A stretch of 64,000 nucleotides of DNA from Paraglaciecola psychrophila 170 (GTDB lineage: Bacteria > Pseudomonadota > Gammaproteobacteria > Enterobacterales > Alteromonadaceae), in NCBI RefSeq assembly GCF_000347635.1, contig NC_020514.1, forward strand, positions 4,526,001 through 4,590,000. Reading direction: 5' to 3'. Positions 42,853 to 52,100 of the stretch are shown here, piece after piece. The position numbers were made by a program, and so were the translations under genes. The notes under the pieces were generated by a model, which made no database searches, was not told the origin of the DNA, and was given only the letters and a program-made list of their open reading frames with translations. Numbering within the stretch: the stretch's first letter is position 1; each line of letters starts with the position of its first letter.

Positions 42853-44478
42853 TTTTATTTAAACAAATACGATATTGATGAAGACTACGTTGATTTTATT
42901 GAAAATGAAGAGTTTGCAGGGCGCTATCTCAGCGATTATATTGCTGACACCCAGCGAGTTTATTTAGCTGATAGCCGCCCTTGGGTTATTGGATATAGCG
43001 GCGGGAAAGATTCCTCGGCTACTATGGCGTTGGTATATTTAGCATTATTAGGTTTAAAACCTAAAGATCGCCACAAGCCAGTATTCGTAGTGGCGTCAGA
43101 TACTTTGGTAGAAACCCCCATAGTGGTAAATCACGTTAATAATTCTCTAGAGGCGATAGAGCGCGGCGCTAAGCGAGATAAATTGCCTATCACCTCTCAC
43201 AAAGTTGTGCCTAAAACAACTGAGACCTTTTGGGTGAATTTATTAGGTAAAGGATACCCTGCACCAACAAGAAGCTTTAGGTGGTGTACTGAGCGGATGA
43301 AAATAGACCCCGTTAGTACCTTTATCAAAGATAAAGTTAGCCAATATGATGAAGTCATCGTTGTGCTGGGCTCTCGTTCACAAGAAAGTGCATCACGTGC
43401 TCAAGTTATTGCAAAGCATAAAATTGATGGCACCGTATTAGCCAAACATACAACGTTATCAAATGCTTTTATTTACACACCAATTGATAATTGGCATGTT
43501 GACGATGTTTGGAAAATTCTACGTTTATGCCATCTAAAAAGTGAAAACACGCCTCACGGTATTCGCAACAAGTGGTTTGATAAATACGATCTCGAGTGGG
43601 AAAACCCTTGGGGTGGTAAAAATCTAATCCTTTGGAATTTATACAAAGACTCCTCTGGCCAAGGCGAATGTCCAATGGTTATTGACGAAACCACGCCCTC
43701 TTGTGGTAACTCTCGTTTTGGCTGTTGGACTTGCACAGTTGTTACCAAAGACCGAGCAATGGAAAGCCTGGTGCAAAATGGTGAAGAATGGATGAAACCA
43801 TTACTGAATTTACGTAACAAGTTAGCCGAAACCACAGTCATTGAAGACAAAGGTAAATACCGCAGCCATATTCGCCGAGACGGCAGAATGGCGTTTAAAA
43901 CTCTGACAGTTGATGGCAAAAAAGAAATGACTGAGGGCTACACTTATGGCCCGTATTTGTTGAGTTTTAGACAGCAATTTTTAAAAGAGTTACTCGAAAC
44001 ACAAAAACAAATAAGCGAAGTCAGTAAAGAAACTGAATTAGTGACAGTCCCAGAACTTCACGCAATACGACACCAATGGCTGAATGATCCAAATGAGCCA
44101 GATTGGGAAGACTCGCTTCCAAAAATATTTCACGACATATTTGGTTTTGATTTGGATTGGAGTATTGATGACACCAATCAATTTAGTCATGAAGAAGCAA
44201 AGCTACTAAACGATATATCACCTAGGTATGCCGTTGCGCCACAAATGATTAAAAAGCTTATCGATCTAGAAACCTCAATGAGTGGCTTGTCCCGTCGCAC
44301 CGGCATCTTCAACAAAATTGGCCGACTAGTGCAACAAGACTGGGAGTCACCAGAAGTAATTATAGAGAAAAACTTAGAAAGCCGACAAAACCAAATGCGC
44401 CAGTCAAAAGAGGTTATTTCTATTTCCGAGGAATTAGAGCAACTTAACAAGTTGATTGAAAAGGAAGACTTGTTATGA
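42849..44478 (+). CDS. dndC: DndC, PAPS-reductase-like sulfur transferase (start disrupted)
   Basis: The PP-loop WVIGYSGGKDSSATMAL (43000-43035) and the Fe-S cysteines in ECPMVID...SCGNSRFGCWTC identify DndC, the ATP-pyrophosphatase/iron-sulfur protein that activates DNA for sulfur insertion. The first in-frame ATG (43024) lies inside the P-loop, so it cannot be the real start. Upstream the frame is open and conserved-looking (KYDIDEDYVDFIENEEFAGR) back to the dndB stop, with no ATG/GTG/TTG. An ATG overlapping that stop (42849) is in another frame and would connect if one base between 42860 and 42870 were removed. Either a real lesion, a base error, or initiation at a rare codon. The 3' end overlaps dndD (ATGA). 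Confidence 0.85.
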
Positions 44479-46475
44479 TTTTTAAAACACTTTCTTTAGA
44501 AAACTTCCGAGTATTTAATGGCCTTCATACTATTGAATTAGCGCCAAAACGAGATGGTTTAATATCTAAACCCGTGATTTTATTTGGTGGCTTAAACGGC
44601 GCGGGCAAAACTTCAATCTTAAGTGCTATTCGCTTAGCGCTGTTGGGCAAAAAGGCCATTGGTAATACGGTAACTAAAAAAGACTTTAACGACTATCTTG
44701 CTCAGCAAGTTAACAATAAAGCAGCAAAAGAGCATAGTGCACCTGTTGCCAAAGTCAGTTTAGCTTTTACCCATACCCATCAAGGCCAGCACAGCACCTA
44801 CACAGTAGTAAGAAGCTGGTCAGTTAATACTGATGAGTCCTTAGTGTTATACAAAAATGATGTATGCGAAGACTCGCTATCTAGCGACCAAGTACAAAGT
44901 TTTTTACATGAACTCGTACCACCAGGCATTGGTGATTTGTTCTTTTTTGATGGAGAGAAAATTGCCGAATTAGCCGAAGACGATACGGGCTCATACCTAA
45001 AAGAAGCAGTGCAAAAGTTATTAGGTATTGATGTCATTAACCGCCTTTCAGATGACTTAGATATTTATATTAAACAAATAAGTCAAAAATCCGCTGATAC
45101 CAAAACGACTAAATTGATTGAGCAGCTAGAACACGAAAAAAATGAATGTTTGTTGTTGGCTAACCAAGAACGAGAATCTGAAGACAAACTAAAACGACAG
45201 TTAAGCGAATTAGAGATACAGGTACGTGAAGCCGAGCAAAAAATCCAAGATCGCGGCGGTGCTTGGGCAAAAACCAAAAACGCTGAAAAAGATCAAGCGG
45301 ATGAGCTGATAAAACAAAAAGCAATATTAGAAAGTAAATTACTGAATGAGCTTGATGGTGCGTTTCCTTTATCTTTGGCACCTAATGCTATGGCGTCGCT
45401 AATCAAGTCATTATCAAAAGAGCAGGAAGTAAAAAACTCACAAGCTTTTTCACACAAACTGAACGAGAATTTATCAGGATTAGAGCAAGTTATCACTTCA
45501 CAGTTTAAAGATAGTGCAGATGACTTAATGGCGACTATTAATCAATACTTTCAATCAGTCAGCGAGCCCACAACTCAAGAAATTAAATTAGATATCTCAC
45601 TTACAGATTTCAATTTAATTCAGGGGCTGATGCAAGATGCCTCAACAGCAAAGTCTCACTGCAATGAATTAACTGAAGAGTTAGTTGAAACACAGCAAGC
45701 GTTAGAGTCAGTATCGGTTAATATTCAGAGGGCCCCCGATGAAGAAGAATTAACAGCACTGTACGCAAACCTTCGCGCTTTAGATGCGCAAAAGCACAAA
45801 CTTAAAACTTCTTATGGCCATCATTTAGTTAATGCCAAAAGCCACATCACTAAAGCGCTAGAATTAGCTAAAAAACTTGAAAAGCTGTACACCAATCAAA
45901 AAACCGATGCATCAATATCGACAGCGGTAGAGCGAGTAGATGCCACCACTAAGGTGTTAAATGAATTTTCAACCAAGCTCACCCATATGCGTGTTAGCCA
46001 GCTTGAAGAGCTATTTGCTCAGTCTTACCGTAAGTTAGCACGTAAAGAAGATCTAAAACTCTCAGCTAAAATTGACCCCGCGACATTCGATGTCACCTTG
46101 GTTGACTCTGAAGGTTTAGCGATTAACCGTAAATCGATGTCAGCTGGCGAAAAACAAATATTCGCCTTCGCCATTCTAGAGGCCTTAGGTAAATTGTCAG
46201 GTAAAGTATTACCTGTGGTGGTAGATACGCCATTAGGACGATTAGATTCTAAACATCGCGATAAGCTGGTTCAACACTATTTCCCAGAAGCCGGTGAGCA
46301 AGTTATTTTGTTATCAACCGACACTGAAGTAGATGAAGACTTCTTTAGTGCTTTGGCTCATGAAGTATCTCACGCCTTTGAAATTGAATTTGATCAACAA
46401 ACCAAATGCTCAACCCTAAAAGAAGGCTACTTTTGGAAAGCCACTCCAGAAGTAAAATACAAGGAGGTCGTGTAA
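44475..46475 (+). CDS. dndD: DndD, SMC-like ATPase of phosphorothioation
   Basis: 666 residues, the usual DndD length. Walker A LFGGLNGAGKTSILSAIRLA (about 37), the family motif LFFFDGEKIAELAED (about 155), a long coiled coil (about 190-500), the ABC signature MSAGEKQIFAFAIL (about 555) and Walker B LPVVVDTPLGRLDSKHR are all present. It works with DndC and DndE to open or nick DNA for sulfur incorporation. Starts by ATGA overlap with dndC. Confidence 0.95.
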   Translation: MIFKTLSLENFRVFNGLHTIELAPKRDGLISKPVILFGGLNGAGKTSILSAIRLALLGKKAIGNTVTKKDFNDYLAQQVNNKAAKEHSAPVAKVSLAFTHTHQGQHSTYTVVRSWSVNTDESLVLYKNDVCEDSLSSDQVQSFLHELVPPGIGDLFFFDGEKIAELAEDDTGSYLKEAVQKLLGIDVINRLSDDLDIYIKQISQKSADTKTTKLIEQLEHEKNECLLLANQERESEDKLKRQLSELEIQVREAEQKIQDRGGAWAKTKNAEKDQADELIKQKAILESKLLNELDGAFPLSLAPNAMASLIKSLSKEQEVKNSQAFSHKLNENLSGLEQVITSQFKDSADDLMATINQYFQSVSEPTTQEIKLDISLTDFNLIQGLMQDASTAKSHCNELTEELVETQQALESVSVNIQRAPDEEELTALYANLRALDAQKHKLKTSYGHHLVNAKSHITKALELAKKLEKLYTNQKTDASISTAVERVDATTKVLNEFSTKLTHMRVSQLEELFAQSYRKLARKEDLKLSAKIDPATFDVTLVDSEGLAINRKSMSAGEKQIFAFAILEALGKLSGKVLPVVVDTPLGRLDSKHRDKLVQHYFPEAGEQVILLSTDTEVDEDFFSALAHEVSHAFEIEFDQQTKCSTLKEGYFWKATPEVKYKEVV

Positions 46476-46828
46476 TGTTACCTAACCGTATGCAGTTAAG
46501 TAAAACCGTTGAAGAGCAGTTAAAAAAACTCAAAGGAAGTACCGGCATTACGCCCAACGTATCAGCTCGTATCGCATTTTTTCGTTCAATTGAATCAGAC
46601 TATACTTATCAACCTGAAATTGCTTACAAGCTCGATGGTAGCCTTGTATTAGATAAATTTACTTGGCTGGGTAAAACTCAATTAGTCACTGAGTTGTTGC
46701 TAAAGCAAAAGTATCCAGAACTTGAAGGGAAGGGGTTACAAACTGCTTGGGCAAGCCATGTTGAGCATGGCATTTCATCGCTCAGGAACGTTAAGAGCCT
46801 TCATAAATTTACTTACAATGTTAAGTAG
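46475..46828 (+). CDS. dndE: DndE, nicked-DNA-binding phosphorothioation protein
   Basis: 117 residues from ATG 46475, which overlaps the dndD stop (TAATG) and has AAGGAGG 8 nt ahead; upstream ATGs are inside dndD. MQLSKTVEEQLKKLKGSTGITPNVSARIAF and the end SHVEHGISSLRNVKSL fit DndE, a small tetrameric protein that binds nicked DNA. Last gene of the dndBCDE unit; its stop lies inside the shared terminator stem. Confidence 0.95.
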   Translation: MLPNRMQLSKTVEEQLKKLKGSTGITPNVSARIAFFRSIESDYTYQPEIAYKLDGSLVLDKFTWLGKTQLVTELLLKQKYPELEGKGLQTAWASHVEHGISSLRNVKSLHKFTYNVK

Positions 46829-46866
46829 TGGGTAAGTTTAGTATAAATTCACCCACTACTTATTTT
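46823..46866. terminator. Bidirectional terminator between dndE and the channel gene
   Basis: A perfect 11-bp stem AAGTAGTGGGT / ACCCACTACTT with a 17-nt loop, followed by ATTTTT. It serves convergent transcripts from both sides. Confidence 0.8.
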
Positions 46867-48014
46867 TAAGGCCTTGAATACTTTCTAACAAACGTAACCA
46901 TAAATAGGGTAGTTAGAAGTAAACCTGAGACAGATAAGCAAATCGAAATTAGTTTTCCTAAAAAACCAACTGGAGTAATTTCTCCATATCCGAGTGTAGT
47001 AAATGTTACAAATGAGAAATAAATACTATTTCCAAGATTATTAATTAAACTCTCAAATCTATTTTCTGCTGAAGAATCAAACAACTCAATTGCAGAACAA
47101 AACTTGTCAGTCCCATTAAAAAAAACTAAGAGTGTAGCGATTGCTAATAGTATTGCAGCAAACTTTATTACTGAACTTGGCTTTTCCCCATATAGCGAAG
47201 TCTTCCTATGTAGCCATAAAATAAATTTTATGGCTTGATTTTCTTCGGTGATTTTTTCTATATCTTTTTCTAATACAAACATTTTCGATGCAGATTGATG
47301 ATCGCCGATTATTTCGTATTGAACTCTTGCATACCTCGCAAGTTGAATTTTTTCAGTTTTATCATTCTGTAATTCTAATGCAAACTCATAATTTTTTGCT
47401 GATTCCCTATGGTAATTCTCTTTTTGTTGTATTTGAGCAGCATTCATAAAGCACTCACTTGAAATCAGAGTGTTACTAATTACTTTGGCTGCCTCAGCTG
47501 CTTCGATCCAATAATAAATCTTCGTGTCACTTGGTATGTTTCCATCATCTTTAGCACAAAGCGCAAGTCTATATTTGCAGCGAAAGACAATGTCCTGTTT
47601 ATTATTACTATTACCAGCTAACTTCTTTATTAAGTTTATATAATCATCTATTAGGTCTGTATTGAGGTTATATATATCTTCATCTATCAGTCGTTTTTCA
47701 CGATCATCAAAGTTTAATTTTTGGAGGAGGCTAATAGTTGATTTTGCCTTAATTTGATTATTTGATGATTTTAAAACCCAGATCCCATTTGAATTTATTT
47801 CTAGCCAGTCGAAGTTTTGTGAAAGAAGCCATTTTTTAAATGGCTCAAATTCAGCAGTTACAAAATCGTCTAAATCATCTAATTCTATTTCGGCAAAGTC
47901 TTCTCTATTTTCTAATACATAATCATTAAGAACATCCATTCCATCGCACTTGTTCTTTCTTCTGAGTTCTTTTTCTAAATAAACTGCTGCCGAGATATAC
48001 CAATCTTGAAACAT
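46866..48014 (-). CDS. Two-helix potassium channel protein with large cytoplasmic N-terminus
   Basis: 382 residues. The C-terminal 100 residues are a two-TM/pore ion channel: helix AAILLAIATLLVFF (about 286-299), the pore with selectivity filter FVTFTTLGYGEITPVG (about 333-348) and a second helix GKLISICLSVSGLLLTTLFM. The first 270 residues are cytoplasmic, partly TPR-like (YHRESAKNYEFALELQND), and could be a sensor. Its ATG overlaps the stop of the ParB-like gene, so the two form an operon inserted between dndE and dptH. A membrane-depolarising defence effector gated by its partner is one possibility; it is not an established Dnd component. Confidence 0.75.
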   Translation of the reverse strand: MFQDWYISAAVYLEKELRRKNKCDGMDVLNDYVLENREDFAEIELDDLDDFVTAEFEPFKKWLLSQNFDWLEINSNGIWVLKSSNNQIKAKSTISLLQKLNFDDREKRLIDEDIYNLNTDLIDDYINLIKKLAGNSNNKQDIVFRCKYRLALCAKDDGNIPSDTKIYYWIEAAEAAKVISNTLISSECFMNAAQIQQKENYHRESAKNYEFALELQNDKTEKIQLARYARVQYEIIGDHQSASKMFVLEKDIEKITEENQAIKFILWLHRKTSLYGEKPSSVIKFAAILLAIATLLVFFNGTDKFCSAIELFDSSAENRFESLINNLGNSIYFSFVTFTTLGYGEITPVGFLGKLISICLSVSGLLLTTLFMVTFVRKYSRP

Positions 48015-49093
48015 TACTTATCCTCCCCAGAAATTAGCTCACTTAGTTTCAAGGATAAGGTTCTATATAAGTTTAATTCTGATTCAGGTAAGTCTTCCAA
48101 CTCCTGTTTTACAACAAAAGTTATAAAACTTTTAATTTTAGAAACTCTTTTTGATGCATCGAAATCATAATCGACATCATTTAAACAAGTTCCTGACTCA
48201 ATCTGTTCTCTGACTTCCTTTATTGCTACGATTTTTGCTAAATGTCTTAGTTTGGCTGGGTTGTTGATTTCTTTTTTCTTTTCATCGTCTGGCAAAATAC
48301 CCTTGTAAACCCTTTCTAAGGGCTTGTTGGCTGTAAACTCTAACTTTTCATCGCTCCAGCCAAGCCAAGTGTATTTAAAATATTTATTGGACGAAACCAT
48401 TTCATGAAAAAGTGTATAGAGAGAAGATGAGGCTTGACTAGAATAATTTGGGTTCTTTTTCATTTGCAATAAAGCTAGATATGCTTCATGCCTTAACTTT
48501 ACTTCTTTTGGGCGAATTCCTAAAAAACTACCAATTTTCTCATATTTTAGATGCTTTCCAATATTAAAAGTAGCCCACATATCATTAATTAACTTAGCAC
48601 TTTGATAACCGCCCCACTTTTTAGGGCCAGAAACATGCCTTATTCCCATTAACCTTTGAGAGTAATTATTTATTTCTTCTTCAGTCCCTTGAACAAGAAT
48701 AACATTTATAGACTTATACTTATTTTGTAGTTCTTTAGGGAAATCAGTTTTGAATTGTTGAGTTCCGCTTTCGTAATTTTCGGATATTAAAGACTTAAAA
48801 GCAGACGTACGCCTATTACCCTCAATTACTAAGTATTTAGGTATTTCATCGTCTAAATTTTGTAATACTTTGACTACTATTTTATCTACTTCTAAGAAAC
48901 CATTATTTAATATCGATGATTTCAGATCAGAAATATTCTCCTTAACTAACTTTGTCTCTATCTCATCTTGCGCATTGATTACTTCTTGGTTTGTATATGT
49001 CTTCGTCGCCTGCCCTTCGTCTAATCGATAGTTATTAGGGTCTAACATTAGCTGGCCTAATCCAACATTTATCTCTTTAAACTTAATAGTCAT
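48014..49093 (-). CDS. ParB/DndB-like (ParB N-terminal domain) protein
   Basis: 359 residues. The N-terminal ParB/sulfiredoxin-type fold shows in INVGLGQLMLDPNNYRL, a SILNNGFLEVDKIVV strand-helix and YLVIEGNRRTSAFKSL near residue 89, the equivalent of the GxRR nucleotide/DNA-binding box. A helical region (KYEKIGSFLGIRPKEVKLRHEA) recalls the ParB HTH. It may bind or cut DNA and control the channel encoded immediately downstream. Neither gene belongs to the known Dnd/Dpt set. Confidence 0.7.
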   Translation of the reverse strand: MTIKFKEINVGLGQLMLDPNNYRLDEGQATKTYTNQEVINAQDEIETKLVKENISDLKSSILNNGFLEVDKIVVKVLQNLDDEIPKYLVIEGNRRTSAFKSLISENYESGTQQFKTDFPKELQNKYKSINVILVQGTEEEINNYSQRLMGIRHVSGPKKWGGYQSAKLINDMWATFNIGKHLKYEKIGSFLGIRPKEVKLRHEAYLALLQMKKNPNYSSQASSSLYTLFHEMVSSNKYFKYTWLGWSDEKLEFTANKPLERVYKGILPDDEKKKEINNPAKLRHLAKIVAIKEVREQIESGTCLNDVDYDFDASKRVSKIKSFITFVVKQELEDLPESELNLYRTLSLKLSELISGEDK

Positions 49094-49191
49094 TGCCGTC
49101 TCACTAAAGTAATATTTTTTATCTTAAGGTTCCTAGAAGAAACTAAATCGGAAATAGAACCTTGTTCTCATCATTTAGTCTCTCTCTCAAA

Positions 49192-52100
49192 TTATAAATT
49201 TTCGTTTAATAACTCCCAAAACGCTTTATCTTTAATCTTAGTTATTTTCTTATCGCCATTCACGTAAAGGCTGTAATGCTTTTCGAGCCCACGAATGGAT
49301 TTCATTAATTGCTCTTGTTCTGTTTTATCGTCTTTATTAAATATGGATTTAATATCTTGATTTTTAATTTGTGAAACGCGGTGAACTATCCAACTTAGGA
49401 TGTATGTGGAGTAGTCGTTCTCGCTAGTTTTGAAGTGAGTGATATCTTGTGTTGACAGGATTACGCCCACTCCATATTCACGACCTTCTTTCAGTATTCG
49501 GCGAAGGCTAGAGAAGTTTTGCGACATAAAGTTATCAGCTTCATCTACAAGGATTAGTTTAGACACTTGCCTAAAATCACCTTGCACTTCTGGTTTACCT
49601 TGTTTTTGCATTTGTGAATAAAACAAATCAAGAGTTAGTGCCACAATTAGGTTTTGTACTTCGCTAGGATACCCTGCCAACTCAATCACGGTTACCCCAT
49701 CAATAAGCTCATACAAACTCATCATTTTTTCAGGATCAGTTTCAAATATTTTAAAACGTGCGAGTTTTGAAAGGGCGGCATAAAGTGAGTCTTCTTCTAC
49801 CTTTTCCTGCTCTAAAAATAGATCCCATATATTTTCTATAGTTGGTGCTGGGCGCTTCCAGGTCGAAGCATCTTCGGGTTTAATGCCAGCCAAGTCGTAA
49901 GCCTCTAAAATAATATTTTCGAGTTTCAACTGCTGTTTTTTACCTAATCCATAAGCTTTTGACATGGTTTCAGAGAAACCTGCTGCGGTATGGATGGGCA
50001 ACATTGGTGTATCGCCAAATAGGCTCAGTGGATTATAGGGCAGCTTATATAGTTTGAATTTTTTGGCCTTTGTGGCTTCAATAAACTTGTCGTCAACATA
50101 ATCTGATTTGTAATCAAATATCAAAACACCAATAGGTTTGCCATCTACATTGTTATGTTGATTACGATATAGTTGAGTAATCACAGACTTGGTACATTGG
50201 GTTTTACCTGTGCCCATAGTGCCAATAATACCTGAGTTGGTATTCATAAATTTGGAGGTGTTGGTTGGCTCCCAAAATACGGGGTCTTCACCATGTGAAG
50301 AGTGACCAATTAATACTTTTAGCGCTGTTTTTTCTTCAGCATGACTACCACTATCAATTATGGGAACTTGCTTGTGCTCATAGTGTTGCGGGGGAGGCTC
50401 GGCAGCCATAGGCAAAGTATCTGGTTCTTCCTCATCCAGTTCTTGTGTTTTGTTTTCAACTGGGCACAAGTTAGCTGTACCGTTTAATACGTACTTTGTA
50501 TCTACATGACATAGCTTTTCAGGTTGTGTATCACTAAACAACTCATTGAGCGGTGTTTTAATAAACTTGTTTAGATAACTAATCGGTAATTGGATTTTTA
50601 ATATGTCTTCTTTAAGTTCAAATGTGGGCTCAAAGAAGGTGTCATTTTCTACATGTGATACTAAGAAACCATCTGGGTAATCAACGATGCCTTCAATTTT
50701 GTAATTACCTTGTAGCCACCACTCCCTTCGGTCTAGTAACTCGTCGAAATACCCCCGCTCATAAAGGTGATAAAGCTTATATTTATCTATCTGCATTAAG
50801 ATTTGGCGAATGAATAATCCTCGATACAGATGATTAGCTAACGAGTCGTTACCTAATATATCCTCGGTTAAATAACGTTTTAATTCTTTTGCTTGTGCAA
50901 CACCTTTGGAGTGAGTCTGTTTTTTACCTGTTTTGACTTCAAGAGGAAGTAAAACCATGCTGTCATTTTTAAAGCCAACGAATAAGACGTCGTCAGATAT
51001 AAGCCCACTTTTGTAGCCATTGATGTTTCGTGAAAAATCACTGTCTGACATTTTCAGGCCAATGTTGCCGGCGACACGGATCATTTCTGCTACGGATAGA
51101 GGCACCCATGTGATATCTGAGTTTTGAAGTAGGCAGTTTACGAATTTATATGCGCCAATGATCCCTTTCTTCTCTTTGCGGTCGTTGTCGTTGGCGGTGA
51201 TCATTTTTAATAACCATTCGCCATTAAATGCATTAAATTCTTCAATAATGCCACCTTGGTCTTGCTCTAAAACTTTTTTGTAAAGTTCAGACTCTTCAGT
51301 AACGGTTATGGCGTCATAATTAGCAGAATTGGTGTAATTGTCTGAGTAATGGATTAGCACAACATTTTTTTCATTATCGAAGAAATCTAGAGTCACTTTA
51401 GGATCAATAATGGTTGTCCAAACTGAACTTTGGTAAGAACAAGAGAGTAACTGTTTGAATTTGTCGCTTACAGCAAGCGCCATAGACTTAGAACGACTAT
51501 GTTGCTCGTTAGTCTTTCTTGAAGGCTTTATTAGGCCATTAAGCCTCTCAGCAATTTGTAGGTGTAGCTTGTTGCTTATATTAATTCCTTTTAGACCAAA
51601 GGATGTAAAGTAACTATCTTCTTTGTTGGTTGAAGCCTCCCCTGCCAAAAGTCCATCAGAAACTATACCGCTTAATTCTTCATTAACATTTACGTCAGTA
51701 GACTGGACTTTATTGTTGTTTTTAAAGAATGTTAAGTGGGCATATTCTTGCGGTCTGTATGTGCCGTCATCTTGCTTTTTGTTTTTAAACTTACTGTAGG
51801 TCAGGCGAGTTCTGATTAAATCAATTATTGTATCGGCTATATCTTTGGTGGCACCTTTATCCAGTCCGTAAGCCTCCTTTAACTTGTCGTAACTATGGGT
51901 GTCAGCAAACAAATCAAACTCACAGTAATTAATTTCGTCATCATACAAATTTACGTGTATCTGGCAGACTTTGTCTTTGTGCAGTTTGATAAAGTCAATT
52001 AGACCTAAAAGCAGTTCACGGTTGTAGCCGTTGTTGACCGAGTTAATAATGATTTTAGAGCGAGGACCATTAGTAAATAAGCTGCTAAATGCATCATGAA

